A DNA stretch of 64,000 bases, taken from NCBI GenBank assembly GCA_017303615.1, contig JAFLCK010000002.1:186001-250000 (forward strand), given 5' to 3'. A model generated the notes under the pieces. It was not told where the DNA came from and did no database searches. It saw only the letters and a list, made by a program, of their open reading frames with translations. Made by a program: the position numbers and the translations under genes. Of the stretch, positions 50,795 through 58,624 are shown piece by piece; the first letter of the stretch is position 1; each line of letters begins with the position of its first letter. This DNA comes from Obscuribacter phosphatis_A. GTDB lineage: Bacteria; Cyanobacteriota; Vampirovibrionia; Obscuribacterales; Obscuribacteraceae.

Positions 50795-53773
50795 ATGGGC
50801 AGCGACGAGAAAAAAGAAACCAATCATGAGCACAAGCATGAGCATGGAGGCTGCTGCGGTCATGATCACGGTCATGAACATAAACATGATCATGATCATG
50901 AACATGAAGATAACCAAATTCAGGATTCGCACTCGCATGAAGCAAAAGTCGAGCCCAAAGGCAAAGAGTTGAAAGTCTCGATTCAACTTGGCAAAGCCCA
51001 ATCCAATTCGAATGAGCATTCACATGAGCACGAGCACGATCACGGCTCCTGTGATCACGATCATGGACACGAGCATAGTCACGAACACAAACACGATCAC
51101 GGCTCCTGCGGTCACGACCATGGACACGAGCATAAAAACGCAACAGCCGAAAGCAAATTTCTGAAGGTAACCGTTCAGAATGGTGTTGCACCAGGCAACT
51201 CCTGTGGTCACGACCACGGACATGAGCATGATCACGACCATAATCACGAGCACAGCTCCTGCGGTCACGACCACGGACATGAGCATGATCACGACCATAA
51301 TCACGAGCACGATCACAGCTCCTGCGGTCACGACCATGGACACAGCCATGGAGGTTGCGGGCACCACCATCACCATGAAAAACCAAAAGATGAGAGAGTT
51401 GGTCACAGAGAAGCTGAAAGCGGCGGCAACGCCTGCCAATTCAACTTAGACTTTATACTACCGGGCGAGACCGACGAGATCGGTCGTTTTGAAAAGCTTG
51501 AGAAACTGCTGGAAGAGAAACTAGGAATTTCGGATGTACACCTAAGAAAAGACTCTGATCGCATCGAGCTATGCATTCACTACGACCCAGAAATAGTGCA
51601 GCTTTCACAAATACTGCATCTAGCAAACTCTATGGGTGCAGATGTAAACAAACGCTATAGACAAGGCACCTGGTTTGTAAGAGGCATGGACTCAGCACAA
51701 TGCGCCTACATGATTGAATACGCACTTAATCGAGCCAAAGGAGTCTTGCAAGCCAGTGTTGCCTATGCATCAGAAAGACTTGTAGTCGAATATGACAGCA
51801 CCTTGATCAGTAAACGCCAAATCGAATCAAAAGTAAAAGCCCTTAACTTTGACCTGGAAGAACCCGAGAAAGGTCATGCTTGCTCCTTTCACTCTCACGG
51901 CGGCGGACTAGCACCTATGCTTGAGATACCGCTGGTGATTGCAGCGGGTGTCCTACTATTTGTCGGCTTCTTCCTTGGCATAAAGGAAGGTGCGGCAGCC
52001 CCCGTGCCTACGACCTTCTGCATTATGGCACTTGTCGCTGCCGGTTTCTTCCCGGTCAGAGGAGCGATAAACTCAATCAAGCAAGGAATGTGCGACATTG
52101 AGACTCTTATGGTGCTGGCTGCAGTAGGCGCAGGCTTCACCGGCGCCTGGTTCGAGGGCGCTTTTCTGCTCTTTCTCTTTAGCCTCGGTCATGGACTTGA
52201 ACACAGAGCGATGGACAAAGCCAGACGAGCCCTTGAAGAGCTGGGTAAACTTAGACCAGAAAAAGCCCGACTTAAAGTTGGAGAAGAGATTAAAGAAGTG
52301 CTTGTCACCGCGGTCAAACGAGGCGATACCATCGTCATCAGGCCAGGCGACAGAGTGCCGCTTGACGGCAACATCTTGAGCGGCAGAACCTCGCTCGACG
52401 AAGCGACAATTACAGGTGAATCAGTACCGGTGGCAAAAGGTGCTGGAGATTCCATCTACGCCGGCACTATCAATAGTGAAGGTGCCATCGAAGTAAGAGT
52501 GACTAAGCTTAGCGGCGAATCAGTATTGGCAAGAATCATCGATATGGTTGCCGAAGCTGAGGCGCAGAAAAGCCCAACACAAAGACTTGCCCAAAAGATG
52601 GAGCGCAAATTTGTGCCACTGGTTTTAGTGGCATCACCAGCTCTTACAATTATCCTCATGCTGATGCAGACAGATTTCAGAACAGCGCTTCTGCGCGGCA
52701 TATCTCTATTGGTGGCGGCTTCTCCTTGCGCTCTCGCCATCGCCACACCGGCGGCGGTGCTAGCCGCTGTAACAAGAGCAGCCAGAGGCGGGGTCCTGAT
52801 CAAAGGTGGGGCTTATCTTGAAGCCTTGGGAAAAGTCTCGGCTATCGCATTCGACAAAACCGGTACCTTAACAGTCGGTAGACCCAAAATAGTATCAATC
52901 ACACCATTGAACGGCATCTCTGCCGACGAGGTTCTACAGAGAGCCGCATCAGCCGAATCGCATTCCTCGCACCCTCTGGCCCTGGCAATCATCGAAGCAG
53001 CCAAAGAGAAAGGGCTTTCTATCGATAACGCCGAAAGCAGTGAGGCGATTCATGGCAAAGGGCTCAAATCTCTAGTGAAGGGCGTTCCGATTTCAGTTGG
53101 CAACCTTCTTCTTTTTGAAGGCAGTAGCATACCTGAAGAAGTAAGCAAGCTCGTTAAAGAGTTAGAAGAAAGCGGGCAGACCATCATGGTCGTCAAAGAA
53201 AACGAAACTTTTGTCGGTGTGCTTGGCGTAGCCGATACAGTGCGCAGCGAAACAAAGCATGTCTTGAGCGAACTAAAGAGACTAGGTATCGCCAAAAACA
53301 TAATGCTATCAGGTGATAATAGTACCGTCGCCAAAGCCATCGGCAAAGAACTGAATATGGACGAGGTCAAAGCACCGCTTTTGCCCGACCAGAAAGTTTC
53401 AGCGGTAAAAGCCATGGCGAAACAAGAAAACGTAGCCATGATAGGAGACGGTGTGAACGATGCTCCAGCCCTGGCGGCAGCCTCGGTTGGCATAGCCATG
53501 GGCGGCACCGGTTCTGATGTGGCATTAGAGACTGCTGATCTGGTACTAATGAGCGAGGGACTAAACAAACTGCCCTTTGCTGTCAAGCTAGCCCGCACCG
53601 CCACCAGTACTATAAAACAGAACATGGTCATCGCTCTTGGCGTCAGCGCCGTTCTTGCGATTGCCTCTATTTTAGGACTGGTGCAAATCAGCGAGGCAGT
53701 GGTTCTACATGAAGGCAGCACCTTGCTAGTACTGGCAAATGGACTGAGACTCTTGCGCTTCAAAGCGGACTAG
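50795..53773 (+). CDS. P1B-4-type heavy-metal ATPase with long His-rich N terminus
   Basis: The 992-residue ATPase pumps a divalent metal across the inner membrane. Residues about 1-205 are extremely His-rich, with repeats of the form CGHDHGHEHDHDHNHEH. Residues about 215-355 are two ferredoxin-like domains; the second has GMDSAQCAYMIE in place of the usual GMTCxxC, so a canonical HMA site is lost. The core has TGES, SPC at 643-645 in place of CPC, DKTGT with Asp687, SHSSHPLA and GDGVNDAP. The last helix has HEGST at about 972. SPC plus HEGxT marks the P1B-4 group (Co, Zn or Fe export). The His region shows 57-nt DNA repeats. Confidence 0.9.
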   Translation: MGSDEKKETNHEHKHEHGGCCGHDHGHEHKHDHDHEHEDNQIQDSHSHEAKVEPKGKELKVSIQLGKAQSNSNEHSHEHEHDHGSCDHDHGHEHSHEHKHDHGSCGHDHGHEHKNATAESKFLKVTVQNGVAPGNSCGHDHGHEHDHDHNHEHSSCGHDHGHEHDHDHNHEHDHSSCGHDHGHSHGGCGHHHHHEKPKDERVGHREAESGGNACQFNLDFILPGETDEIGRFEKLEKLLEEKLGISDVHLRKDSDRIELCIHYDPEIVQLSQILHLANSMGADVNKRYRQGTWFVRGMDSAQCAYMIEYALNRAKGVLQASVAYASERLVVEYDSTLISKRQIESKVKALNFDLEEPEKGHACSFHSHGGGLAPMLEIPLVIAAGVLLFVGFFLGIKEGAAAPVPTTFCIMALVAAGFFPVRGAINSIKQGMCDIETLMVLAAVGAGFTGAWFEGAFLLFLFSLGHGLEHRAMDKARRALEELGKLRPEKARLKVGEEIKEVLVTAVKRGDTIVIRPGDRVPLDGNILSGRTSLDEATITGESVPVAKGAGDSIYAGTINSEGAIEVRVTKLSGESVLARIIDMVAEAEAQKSPTQRLAQKMERKFVPLVLVASPALTIILMLMQTDFRTALLRGISLLVAASPCALAIATPAAVLAAVTRAARGGVLIKGGAYLEALGKVSAIAFDKTGTLTVGRPKIVSITPLNGISADEVLQRAASAESHSSHPLALAIIEAAKEKGLSIDNAESSEAIHGKGLKSLVKGVPISVGNLLLFEGSSIPEEVSKLVKELEESGQTIMVVKENETFVGVLGVADTVRSETKHVLSELKRLGIAKNIMLSGDNSTVAKAIGKELNMDEVKAPLLPDQKVSAVKAMAKQENVAMIGDGVNDAPALAAASVGIAMGGTGSDVALETADLVLMSEGLNKLPFAVKLARTATSTIKQNMVIALGVSAVLAIASILGLVQISEAVVLHEGSTLLVLANGLRLLRFKAD
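51199..51310 (+). repeat. 57-nt tandem repeat in ATPase His-rich region
   Basis: Two 55-nt copies (51199-51253 and 51256-51310) differ at one base or so and encode the 19-residue unit SCGHDHGHEHDHDHNHEHS. Shorter related units lie both sides. It is internal to the ATPase gene and shows recent tandem duplication. Confidence 0.8.
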
Positions 53774-53786
53774 TTACGGTCGACAC

Positions 53787-55085
53787 ATGAAAGCAGCCAT
53801 ACCAATCACCCTTATAGTTTTGCTATTGATCGTGGTAGTGGTCAATCTTTTCAACGCAACCACCAGCAATACCAACGCACCGCTAGATCTACTTGAGACA
53901 GAAACGTTCAAAGACAACGCCAAGAAGTTCGAGAGCTGCTTAAAGGTGCCTTACCAAGCCGAAAGCGACGCCTATTACGAAGTCGGACAATTTGGTTCCT
54001 TCGTCTGCAAGATAGCTCAATCAGACCTGGAGAAATGTGTCCGCAACCTCAAGTTAAACAAGGTCGAAAAATTAGAGGATGAGGAAAGAGCTCTGACCCT
54101 AATGATTCCATCACTAGAAATCAAGTTTGCAGAACCGGCAAAAGATGTACAAATATACCACGGCGATAAACTGCGTTCGAGTCAGATGCCTTTTGACTTT
54201 GTCATCATGTATTTCGAACCCAAGACAAGTCAGTGCTCATTTCTCTTGAGTTACAACCCACCCTTCGCCAGATCGACGCTGGCTTTTGCCGACAAAGTCA
54301 AAATTGATATCCCCAAAAATCTAATCGATAAAGCCAAGGCTGGAGACGCAAATGCCCAATTCGAATTAGGCGATTTAATTTCTAAGAAAACTACAAAAGG
54401 TGAATCAAAGGAAGCATTCGACTGGCTTATCAAAGCAGCACAACAGGGACATGGCGAGGCGCAATTTCGAGTTGGCAAACTTTTTCTATCAGACTGCTTA
54501 GGCAAACCGAACAGGAAGGAAGCTCGACTTTGGCTAGAGCGTTCCATGCAACAAGGCAATAAACTAGCCAAAATGGCTCTCGATCAAATGGATATTTCGG
54601 GCTCGAGCAAAAAAGATAGAGAGGCTGTTCTTTTGGAGCGAGTGCTGAGCGGTGAGACCCAATCCAAAGTAGATCTTGCCAATTTCTATCACTACGAAGT
54701 CGGTGATATGGATAAAGCCATGATCTGGTACAAAAGAGCCTCCGACGATGGCGAAGTTGACTCAGAAATTACTCTTGCCAAATTGCAAGAGGAGAGAGGC
54801 AATATCGCCGCAGCGGAGAAACTCTATTATGCAGCGGCGTCTTCAGGTTCCTATATAGGGCTTATGAAATGCGGAGATATTGCTCTCAAGAAACAAGACT
54901 ACAAAACTGCTGCCAATTATTTTCGTAAAGCCATAATGACAGACCGTACCTATTTTGGCACCACCCATGCGGCGGTTGCCCCTGAAGCTGATTGTCGACC
55001 GATAGACAAAATTCTGAGAAGCGGCGACGTAAGAGGCGCAGCTCAAAAGTATAGAGAAACCGCAATAAGGAGACACGCGAAATAA
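53787..55085 (+). CDS. Membrane-anchored Sel1-repeat protein
   Basis: The 432-residue protein has one N-terminal helix (AIPITLIVLLLIVVVVNLF), then a domain of about 150 residues. Sel1-like repeats occupy about 180-400, for example DANAQFELGDLISKK, GEAQFRVGKLFLSD and KAMIWYKRASDDGE. Sel1 repeats bind partner proteins. It follows the ATPase by 13 nt and its stop overlaps the putative AUA start of the Nudix gene. Confidence 0.8.
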   Translation: MKAAIPITLIVLLLIVVVVNLFNATTSNTNAPLDLLETETFKDNAKKFESCLKVPYQAESDAYYEVGQFGSFVCKIAQSDLEKCVRNLKLNKVEKLEDEERALTLMIPSLEIKFAEPAKDVQIYHGDKLRSSQMPFDFVIMYFEPKTSQCSFLLSYNPPFARSTLAFADKVKIDIPKNLIDKAKAGDANAQFELGDLISKKTTKGESKEAFDWLIKAAQQGHGEAQFRVGKLFLSDCLGKPNRKEARLWLERSMQQGNKLAKMALDQMDISGSSKKDREAVLLERVLSGETQSKVDLANFYHYEVGDMDKAMIWYKRASDDGEVDSEITLAKLQEERGNIAAAEKLYYAAASSGSYIGLMKCGDIALKKQDYKTAANYFRKAIMTDRTYFGTTHAAVAPEADCRPIDKILRSGDVRGAAQKYRETAIRRHAK

Positions 55086-55522
55086 ATAGCGAACCACAAG
55101 CAGTTATCCGTGTCCTTGCCGCTGTAATTTGCCGCAGCGGCAAGTTCTTGGTTTGCAGACGTCCGCCCGAAAAGAGACACGGCGGTCTATGGGAGTTTCC
55201 CGGCGGTAAATTGGAACCAGGCGAGGATCATCTAGCCGCAGCAAGAAGGGAACTAGTTGAGGAATTGTCGCTCACCGTCACCAACTGCGGAGGCACACTA
55301 CATTCGGTGGCAGACCCGCATTCACCATTTATTGTAGACTTTGTTGCAGTCGATGCCGAAGGCAAGCCGCAACTGCACGAACACCAAGAATTGCTTTGGG
55401 CGAATACCGATGCACTGACCACCTTGGCATTAGCACCAAGCGACAAAAGATTTGTACAAGAAAGAAAAGCTGTGTTGAAAGAAATTGCCGCAAGAAATAT
55501 GGAGAGTGAAAGCAATGAATAA
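55082..55522 (+). CDS. Nudix hydrolase, MutT/8-oxo-dGTPase type, possible AUA start
   Basis: The protein hydrolyses nucleoside diphosphate derivatives, probably oxidised dGTP. The Nudix box is GKLEPGEDHLAAARRELVEE, with Ser for the usual Gly near the end. The conserved N-terminal strand (AVIRVLAAVICRSGKFLVCRRP) is in frame back to 55082, but there is no ATG, GTG or TTG before a TTG at 55148, which would cut the strand off. AAGGAG at 55067-55072 is spaced 9 nt before ATA at 55082, which overlaps the Sel1 stop as ATAA. AUA is therefore my best start (146 residues). The TTG at 55148 is the fallback. Confidence 0.8.
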   Translation: MNSEPQAVIRVLAAVICRSGKFLVCRRPPEKRHGGLWEFPGGKLEPGEDHLAAARRELVEELSLTVTNCGGTLHSVADPHSPFIVDFVAVDAEGKPQLHEHQELLWANTDALTTLALAPSDKRFVQERKAVLKEIAARNMESESNE

Positions 55523-56105
55523 AGGCAGACCAAGCAAAACAGTATTTACTCTGGCAGCCGTTGCTCTGACAATTTCGGCAAGCCAACTGCCTGCCCAGGC
55601 TGAAAGAGACGACAGTAAAGGCAGACAAAGACAAGCCGGCAAAACCACAGAATACCAACCCAAAGAAGGCTTTGAAAGACGAGCGCTAGATCTGGTCAAT
55701 ACACTGAAAGAAAATGAAGTTGGTCGCTTCGGCACCCTCTTGGACGGCTTGAGCCAAGCTTACGATATGGACAACACCCTCAGAGGCACAGGTCCTTTCA
55801 CTCTCTTTGCTCCTAACGATAAAGCCTTCGAAAGATTGCCGCAAGAAACAAAGGACACTCTTTGGGCAAATAAGTCTAAGCTAAAGCAGGTTCTCAGCTA
55901 CCATGTGGTGAAGGGTAAACTGACAGCCGACGACCTCAAGGACGGTCAACAGATTCAGACTTTAGAAGGTCACAAATTCACAGTGCGCCGAGATGGCGGC
56001 ACTATATACATAGATAAGGCAGTTTTAAAGGTGAGCAATATTCCTTGTTCCAATGGCGAAATGCACGTTTTAGAAGACGTCATAATGCCCCCGCTTGCCA
56101 AGTAA
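55515..56105 (+). CDS. Exported fasciclin-domain protein
   Basis: I chose the ATG at 55515, which overlaps the Nudix gene end by 8 nt. The signal peptide (TLAAVALTISASQLPAQA) is followed by a 130-residue fasciclin domain with TFAPNDKAF-type core (FTLFAPNDKAFERLP), YHVVKGKLT and a C-terminal VLEDVIMPP. Fasciclin domains mediate adhesion or matrix binding. It is about 196 residues. Confidence 0.88.
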   Translation: MNKGRPSKTVFTLAAVALTISASQLPAQAERDDSKGRQRQAGKTTEYQPKEGFERRALDLVNTLKENEVGRFGTLLDGLSQAYDMDNTLRGTGPFTLFAPNDKAFERLPQETKDTLWANKSKLKQVLSYHVVKGKLTADDLKDGQQIQTLEGHKFTVRRDGGTIYIDKAVLKVSNIPCSNGEMHVLEDVIMPPLAK

Positions 56106-56110
56106 GTTCT

Positions 56111-56133
56111 CGGCATTTTGGTAAAATAAGCCG
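56111..56133 (+). other. Hairpin after fasciclin gene
   Basis: CGGCATTTT, loop GGT, AAAAT-aa-GCCG form a stem of about 9 bp with a 2-nt bulge, 5 nt after the stop. There is no T run after it, so termination is uncertain; it may be a 3' stabilising structure. Confidence 0.35.
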
Positions 56134-56183
56134 AATTACGCCCTACGTGAAAATCTAAAGACAGAAGCAAAGGCAGAGGCAAC

Positions 56184-57053
56184 ATGAATCTAATCAATAA
56201 ACTCTTCAATATCTCAGCTATGGCGGCGCTTTCGCTGCCTCTCTGCCTAAGTTCAGTTCCGCCTGCTCAAGCCGACAACCCAGTCACAAACGCAATGAAA
56301 AGCGTTGTCGGAGCCACTGAAAAGGTGGTGAAAGGTACGGCTAAAGGGGCAGAGATTCTTGTGAAGGACGCTGTCAAAGGTACTGAAGTCGTCGTGAAGG
56401 GCGCGGCCAAAGGCGGCGAGATTCTGGTCAAAGACACAGGCGCCGTGGTGGTAAAAGGCGGCGAAGCCGTGGTGAAGGGCACAGGCGCTGTCGTTAAAGG
56501 CACTGTGCACGGAGCTGAAGCCGCTGCTGCAGCCACCGGCAAGGCTGTCGGTCATGTGGTCGGAGCCGGTGCCGGAGCGGCTGGTGCCACAGTGGGCGCC
56601 GCATCAAGCATCACCGCCGACGCTGTTAAGGGCACCGGCAAGGCTGGAGTTGCCGTAGTTGGCGGTGCCGCCGCAGCCACAGGAGCCGCTGCCGCTGGAG
56701 TTACCAGCTTGCTGGGAACCACCCTTGCCGTCACCATAGATGGTGCAGGCAATATCATTGATGATACAGGCAAACTAGTCGGTCGAGTCAACAAGGACAC
56801 CACCACTCTTGCCAAAGGCTCGCTCTCGATGTCGGGACGAATGATGACTGTTTCTGTAGATCAAAAAGGTCAAATGCTCGACTCGACAGGCGCCAATATC
56901 GGACACATTCTTGGAGCCGAACCGGCCCAAATGGAAACAGCCCAAGAGAGCAAGGCGAGTGTGACACAGGCGACAAGCCAGAGTTCGAGCTGGACAGACG
57001 AGGATGCTCTCAAAGACGCCGCACCTAAATTGCACGGGCCGATTGAGAAGTAG
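56184..57053 (+). CDS. Exported protein with synuclein-like 11-residue repeats
   Basis: The 289-residue protein has a signal peptide (cut after PPAQA, about residue 30). Residues 49-114 are a regular repeat: VKGTAKGAEIL, VKDAVKGTEVV, VKGAAKGGEIL, then VKDTGAVV, VKGGEAV, VKGTGAV and VKGTVHGAEAA. The 11-residue period with Lys-Gly and Glu resembles the lipid-binding repeat of synucleins and some LEA proteins. An Ala/Gly-rich hydrophobic stretch follows, then a C-terminal domain (LAVTIDGAGNIIDDTGKLVG and a second similar half VSVDQKGQMLDSTGANIG). I cannot name a family. Confidence 0.7.
   Translation: MNLINKLFNISAMAALSLPLCLSSVPPAQADNPVTNAMKSVVGATEKVVKGTAKGAEILVKDAVKGTEVVVKGAAKGGEILVKDTGAVVVKGGEAVVKGTGAVVKGTVHGAEAAAAATGKAVGHVVGAGAGAAGATVGAASSITADAVKGTGKAGVAVVGGAAAATGAAAAGVTSLLGTTLAVTIDGAGNIIDDTGKLVGRVNKDTTTLAKGSLSMSGRMMTVSVDQKGQMLDSTGANIGHILGAEPAQMETAQESKASVTQATSQSSSWTDEDALKDAAPKLHGPIEK
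56328..56525 (+). repeat. 33-nt-period coding repeat
   Basis: This DNA encodes the 11-residue and shorter Val-Lys-Gly units of the exported protein. Three full 33-nt units come first, then 24-, 21- and 21-nt units and a last 33-nt unit. DNA identity between units is modest, so the repeat is old. Confidence 0.65.
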
Positions 57054-57055
57054 CT

Positions 57056-57091
57056 AGTTTCAATGGCATCCAGAGTTTCAATGGCATCCAG
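57056..57091 (+). repeat. Perfect 18-bp direct repeat
   Basis: AGTTTCAATGGCATCCAG occurs twice in a row (57056-57073 and 57074-57091), followed by two partial copies that begin AGTTTCAT. It lies between two convergent genes with no other feature. Confidence 0.75.
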
Positions 57092-57140
57092 AGTTTCATA
57101 GAATTGTTCAGTTTCATACCTGCGTTGGCAATCAATCTCG

Positions 57141-57707
57141 CTAAATGGACTTTCTCTCCAAGCGGGAAGGCTTATCAACACGTTTCTGCATCTTGCGGTG
57201 CCTATCTGCATTAAGATTCTTAGATGCTATCTTTCGGGCGGGCTCAGCCACAACCGGCTGACTTTTGGTGCCTGAGGAAGTCGGGGAGGAAGTTGTGGAG
57301 GAAGTTGGGGAGGAACTGGGCAAGACAGCCGATGTGCCAAGCGACTGACTAATCATTGCTATTGAAATAAAAACAAAGACGAACAGAGAGAGCAAATTCG
57401 AAAAGAGATCGTCATTATGGTTTGCTCTGCAACTTCCTAAAATGGGCAACCTTCCTCTAAGCTGATCAAGAATGTCGGAAGACGAAATGATGACCATACC
57501 CATTGAGAAAAGAAAAACCGCGCGGAACAGATCTACATCGGAATAAGACTGCCTAATTAAATAGGCGAACCAAATCAGGCCGGCCACGACCAAGAGACAG
57601 CCTAAGCTATAGATGTGTTGAATGTCCTTCCTTTTCTTGACGTCCAAATAGAAGGCAATCACGCAACCGATAAGAAACAGAATCGAGAAAATATCTAGAG
57701 AAAACAT
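57141..57707 (-). CDS. Small multi-span membrane protein, unknown
   Basis: The 188-residue protein has four predicted membrane helices (about 6-23, 33-51, 62-80, 103-122). A Ser/Thr/Pro-rich linker and a basic Lys/Arg tail follow. No family is recognised. It is divergent from the gene at 57845 and convergent with the repeat protein. Confidence 0.55.
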   Translation of the reverse strand: MFSLDIFSILFLIGCVIAFYLDVKKRKDIQHIYSLGCLLVVAGLIWFAYLIRQSYSDVDLFRAVFLFSMGMVIISSSDILDQLRGRLPILGSCRANHNDDLFSNLLSLFVFVFISIAMISQSLGTSAVLPSSSPTSSTTSSPTSSGTKSQPVVAEPARKIASKNLNADRHRKMQKRVDKPSRLERKSI

Positions 57708-57844
57708 TGGTCAATTCCAGTGGGGATGAACCTATCCTAACAACACCCCTTGACAACAATCCTTTTCTTCATCGCGAATTAACTATTACAGGTCTATATG
57801 CCAATCAGCTAGAATTAGCCTCTAGTTCAATAACGAGGCTTGAA

Positions 57845-58612
57845 ATGAAAGAAACAGCCACTTCTCCAGCCCTTAAGGCGCTGCTTACCGGCTTTATCGA
57901 CTATGCCGGACTCTTTCCGCCGGCCAAGCTAGAACTAGACAAAGCCTTGAGCAATTTCGAACAATACAGACAGGGACAATACGCCTGGATGTTGCGCTGG
58001 TTTGTGCTAGGTGCCGCAGAACTGGAGCACACCCCAGCCAAGTTTGATGGTTGCCTGTCGGTAATTGCAGCAGACGACAAAGCAAGAGCTGCGACTATAG
58101 AAAGTACGGCAATCTTGAGCGCTAGTCGTCCGGTCTATTGCGAAGTTACCGACTTAGGAAAGCTGGAAACTGTTAAGGCAGCGGGAAACTATGCCAAGAT
58201 CAGAACAGGCGGCCTTAAGCCCGAGGCAATTCCGGAACCACGCATGGTTGCCGACTTTATCAAAGCCTGCGCCAAACTAAGGCTACCCTTCAAAGCCACA
58301 GCAGGACTGCACCATCCGATTCGATCGATACAACCTCTAACTTATGAAGCTGATGCCCAGAAAGCAACAATGCACGGCTTCATAAATGTACTGATGGCAG
58401 CCTGCTTGGCCTGGCGGGGCGAAGAAAATATCGAACCGATCATTGCCGAAACCGAAGCCAATTCCTTTCGCTTTGAAGATAGAGCCCACTGGCGAAATCT
58501 CTCACTCAGTCAAGACGAGATTGCCGCAGCTCGCAAAGACTTCATTCATTCGGTGGGCTCTTGCTCGTTTGAAGAACCAGTCCAAGACTTGAAAGCGCTT
58601 GGCTGGCTCTAA
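57845..58612 (+). CDS. Uncharacterised protein
   Basis: I chose the ATG at 57845, with GAGG 7 nt upstream; the frame is open to 57707 but the extra residues look non-protein-like. The 255-residue protein begins with the conserved-looking LLTGFIDYAGLFPPAKLELD. Later it has FKATAGLHHPIRS and VGSCSFEEPVQDL, which look like conserved active-site-type blocks, but I cannot name the family. It is 12 nt before the nucleotidyltransferase gene and likely co-transcribed. Confidence 0.6.
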   Translation: MKETATSPALKALLTGFIDYAGLFPPAKLELDKALSNFEQYRQGQYAWMLRWFVLGAAELEHTPAKFDGCLSVIAADDKARAATIESTAILSASRPVYCEVTDLGKLETVKAAGNYAKIRTGGLKPEAIPEPRMVADFIKACAKLRLPFKATAGLHHPIRSIQPLTYEADAQKATMHGFINVLMAACLAWRGEENIEPIIAETEANSFRFEDRAHWRNLSLSQDEIAAARKDFIHSVGSCSFEEPVQDLKALGWL

Positions 58613-58624
58613 GCGACGAGGCAT

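Noticed and set aside
51199..51310. CRISPR-like spaced repeats in the His-rich region
   Set aside because: Repeats are contiguous, in frame and vary as codons; there are no unique spacers of constant length and no cas genes.
50771..51439. Long minus-strand reading frames rich in Arg/Asp/His or Met/Val opposite the ATPase start
   Set aside because: They are mirror frames of the His codon repeats (CAT/CAC) of the ATPase. They lack ribosome binding sites and any family match.
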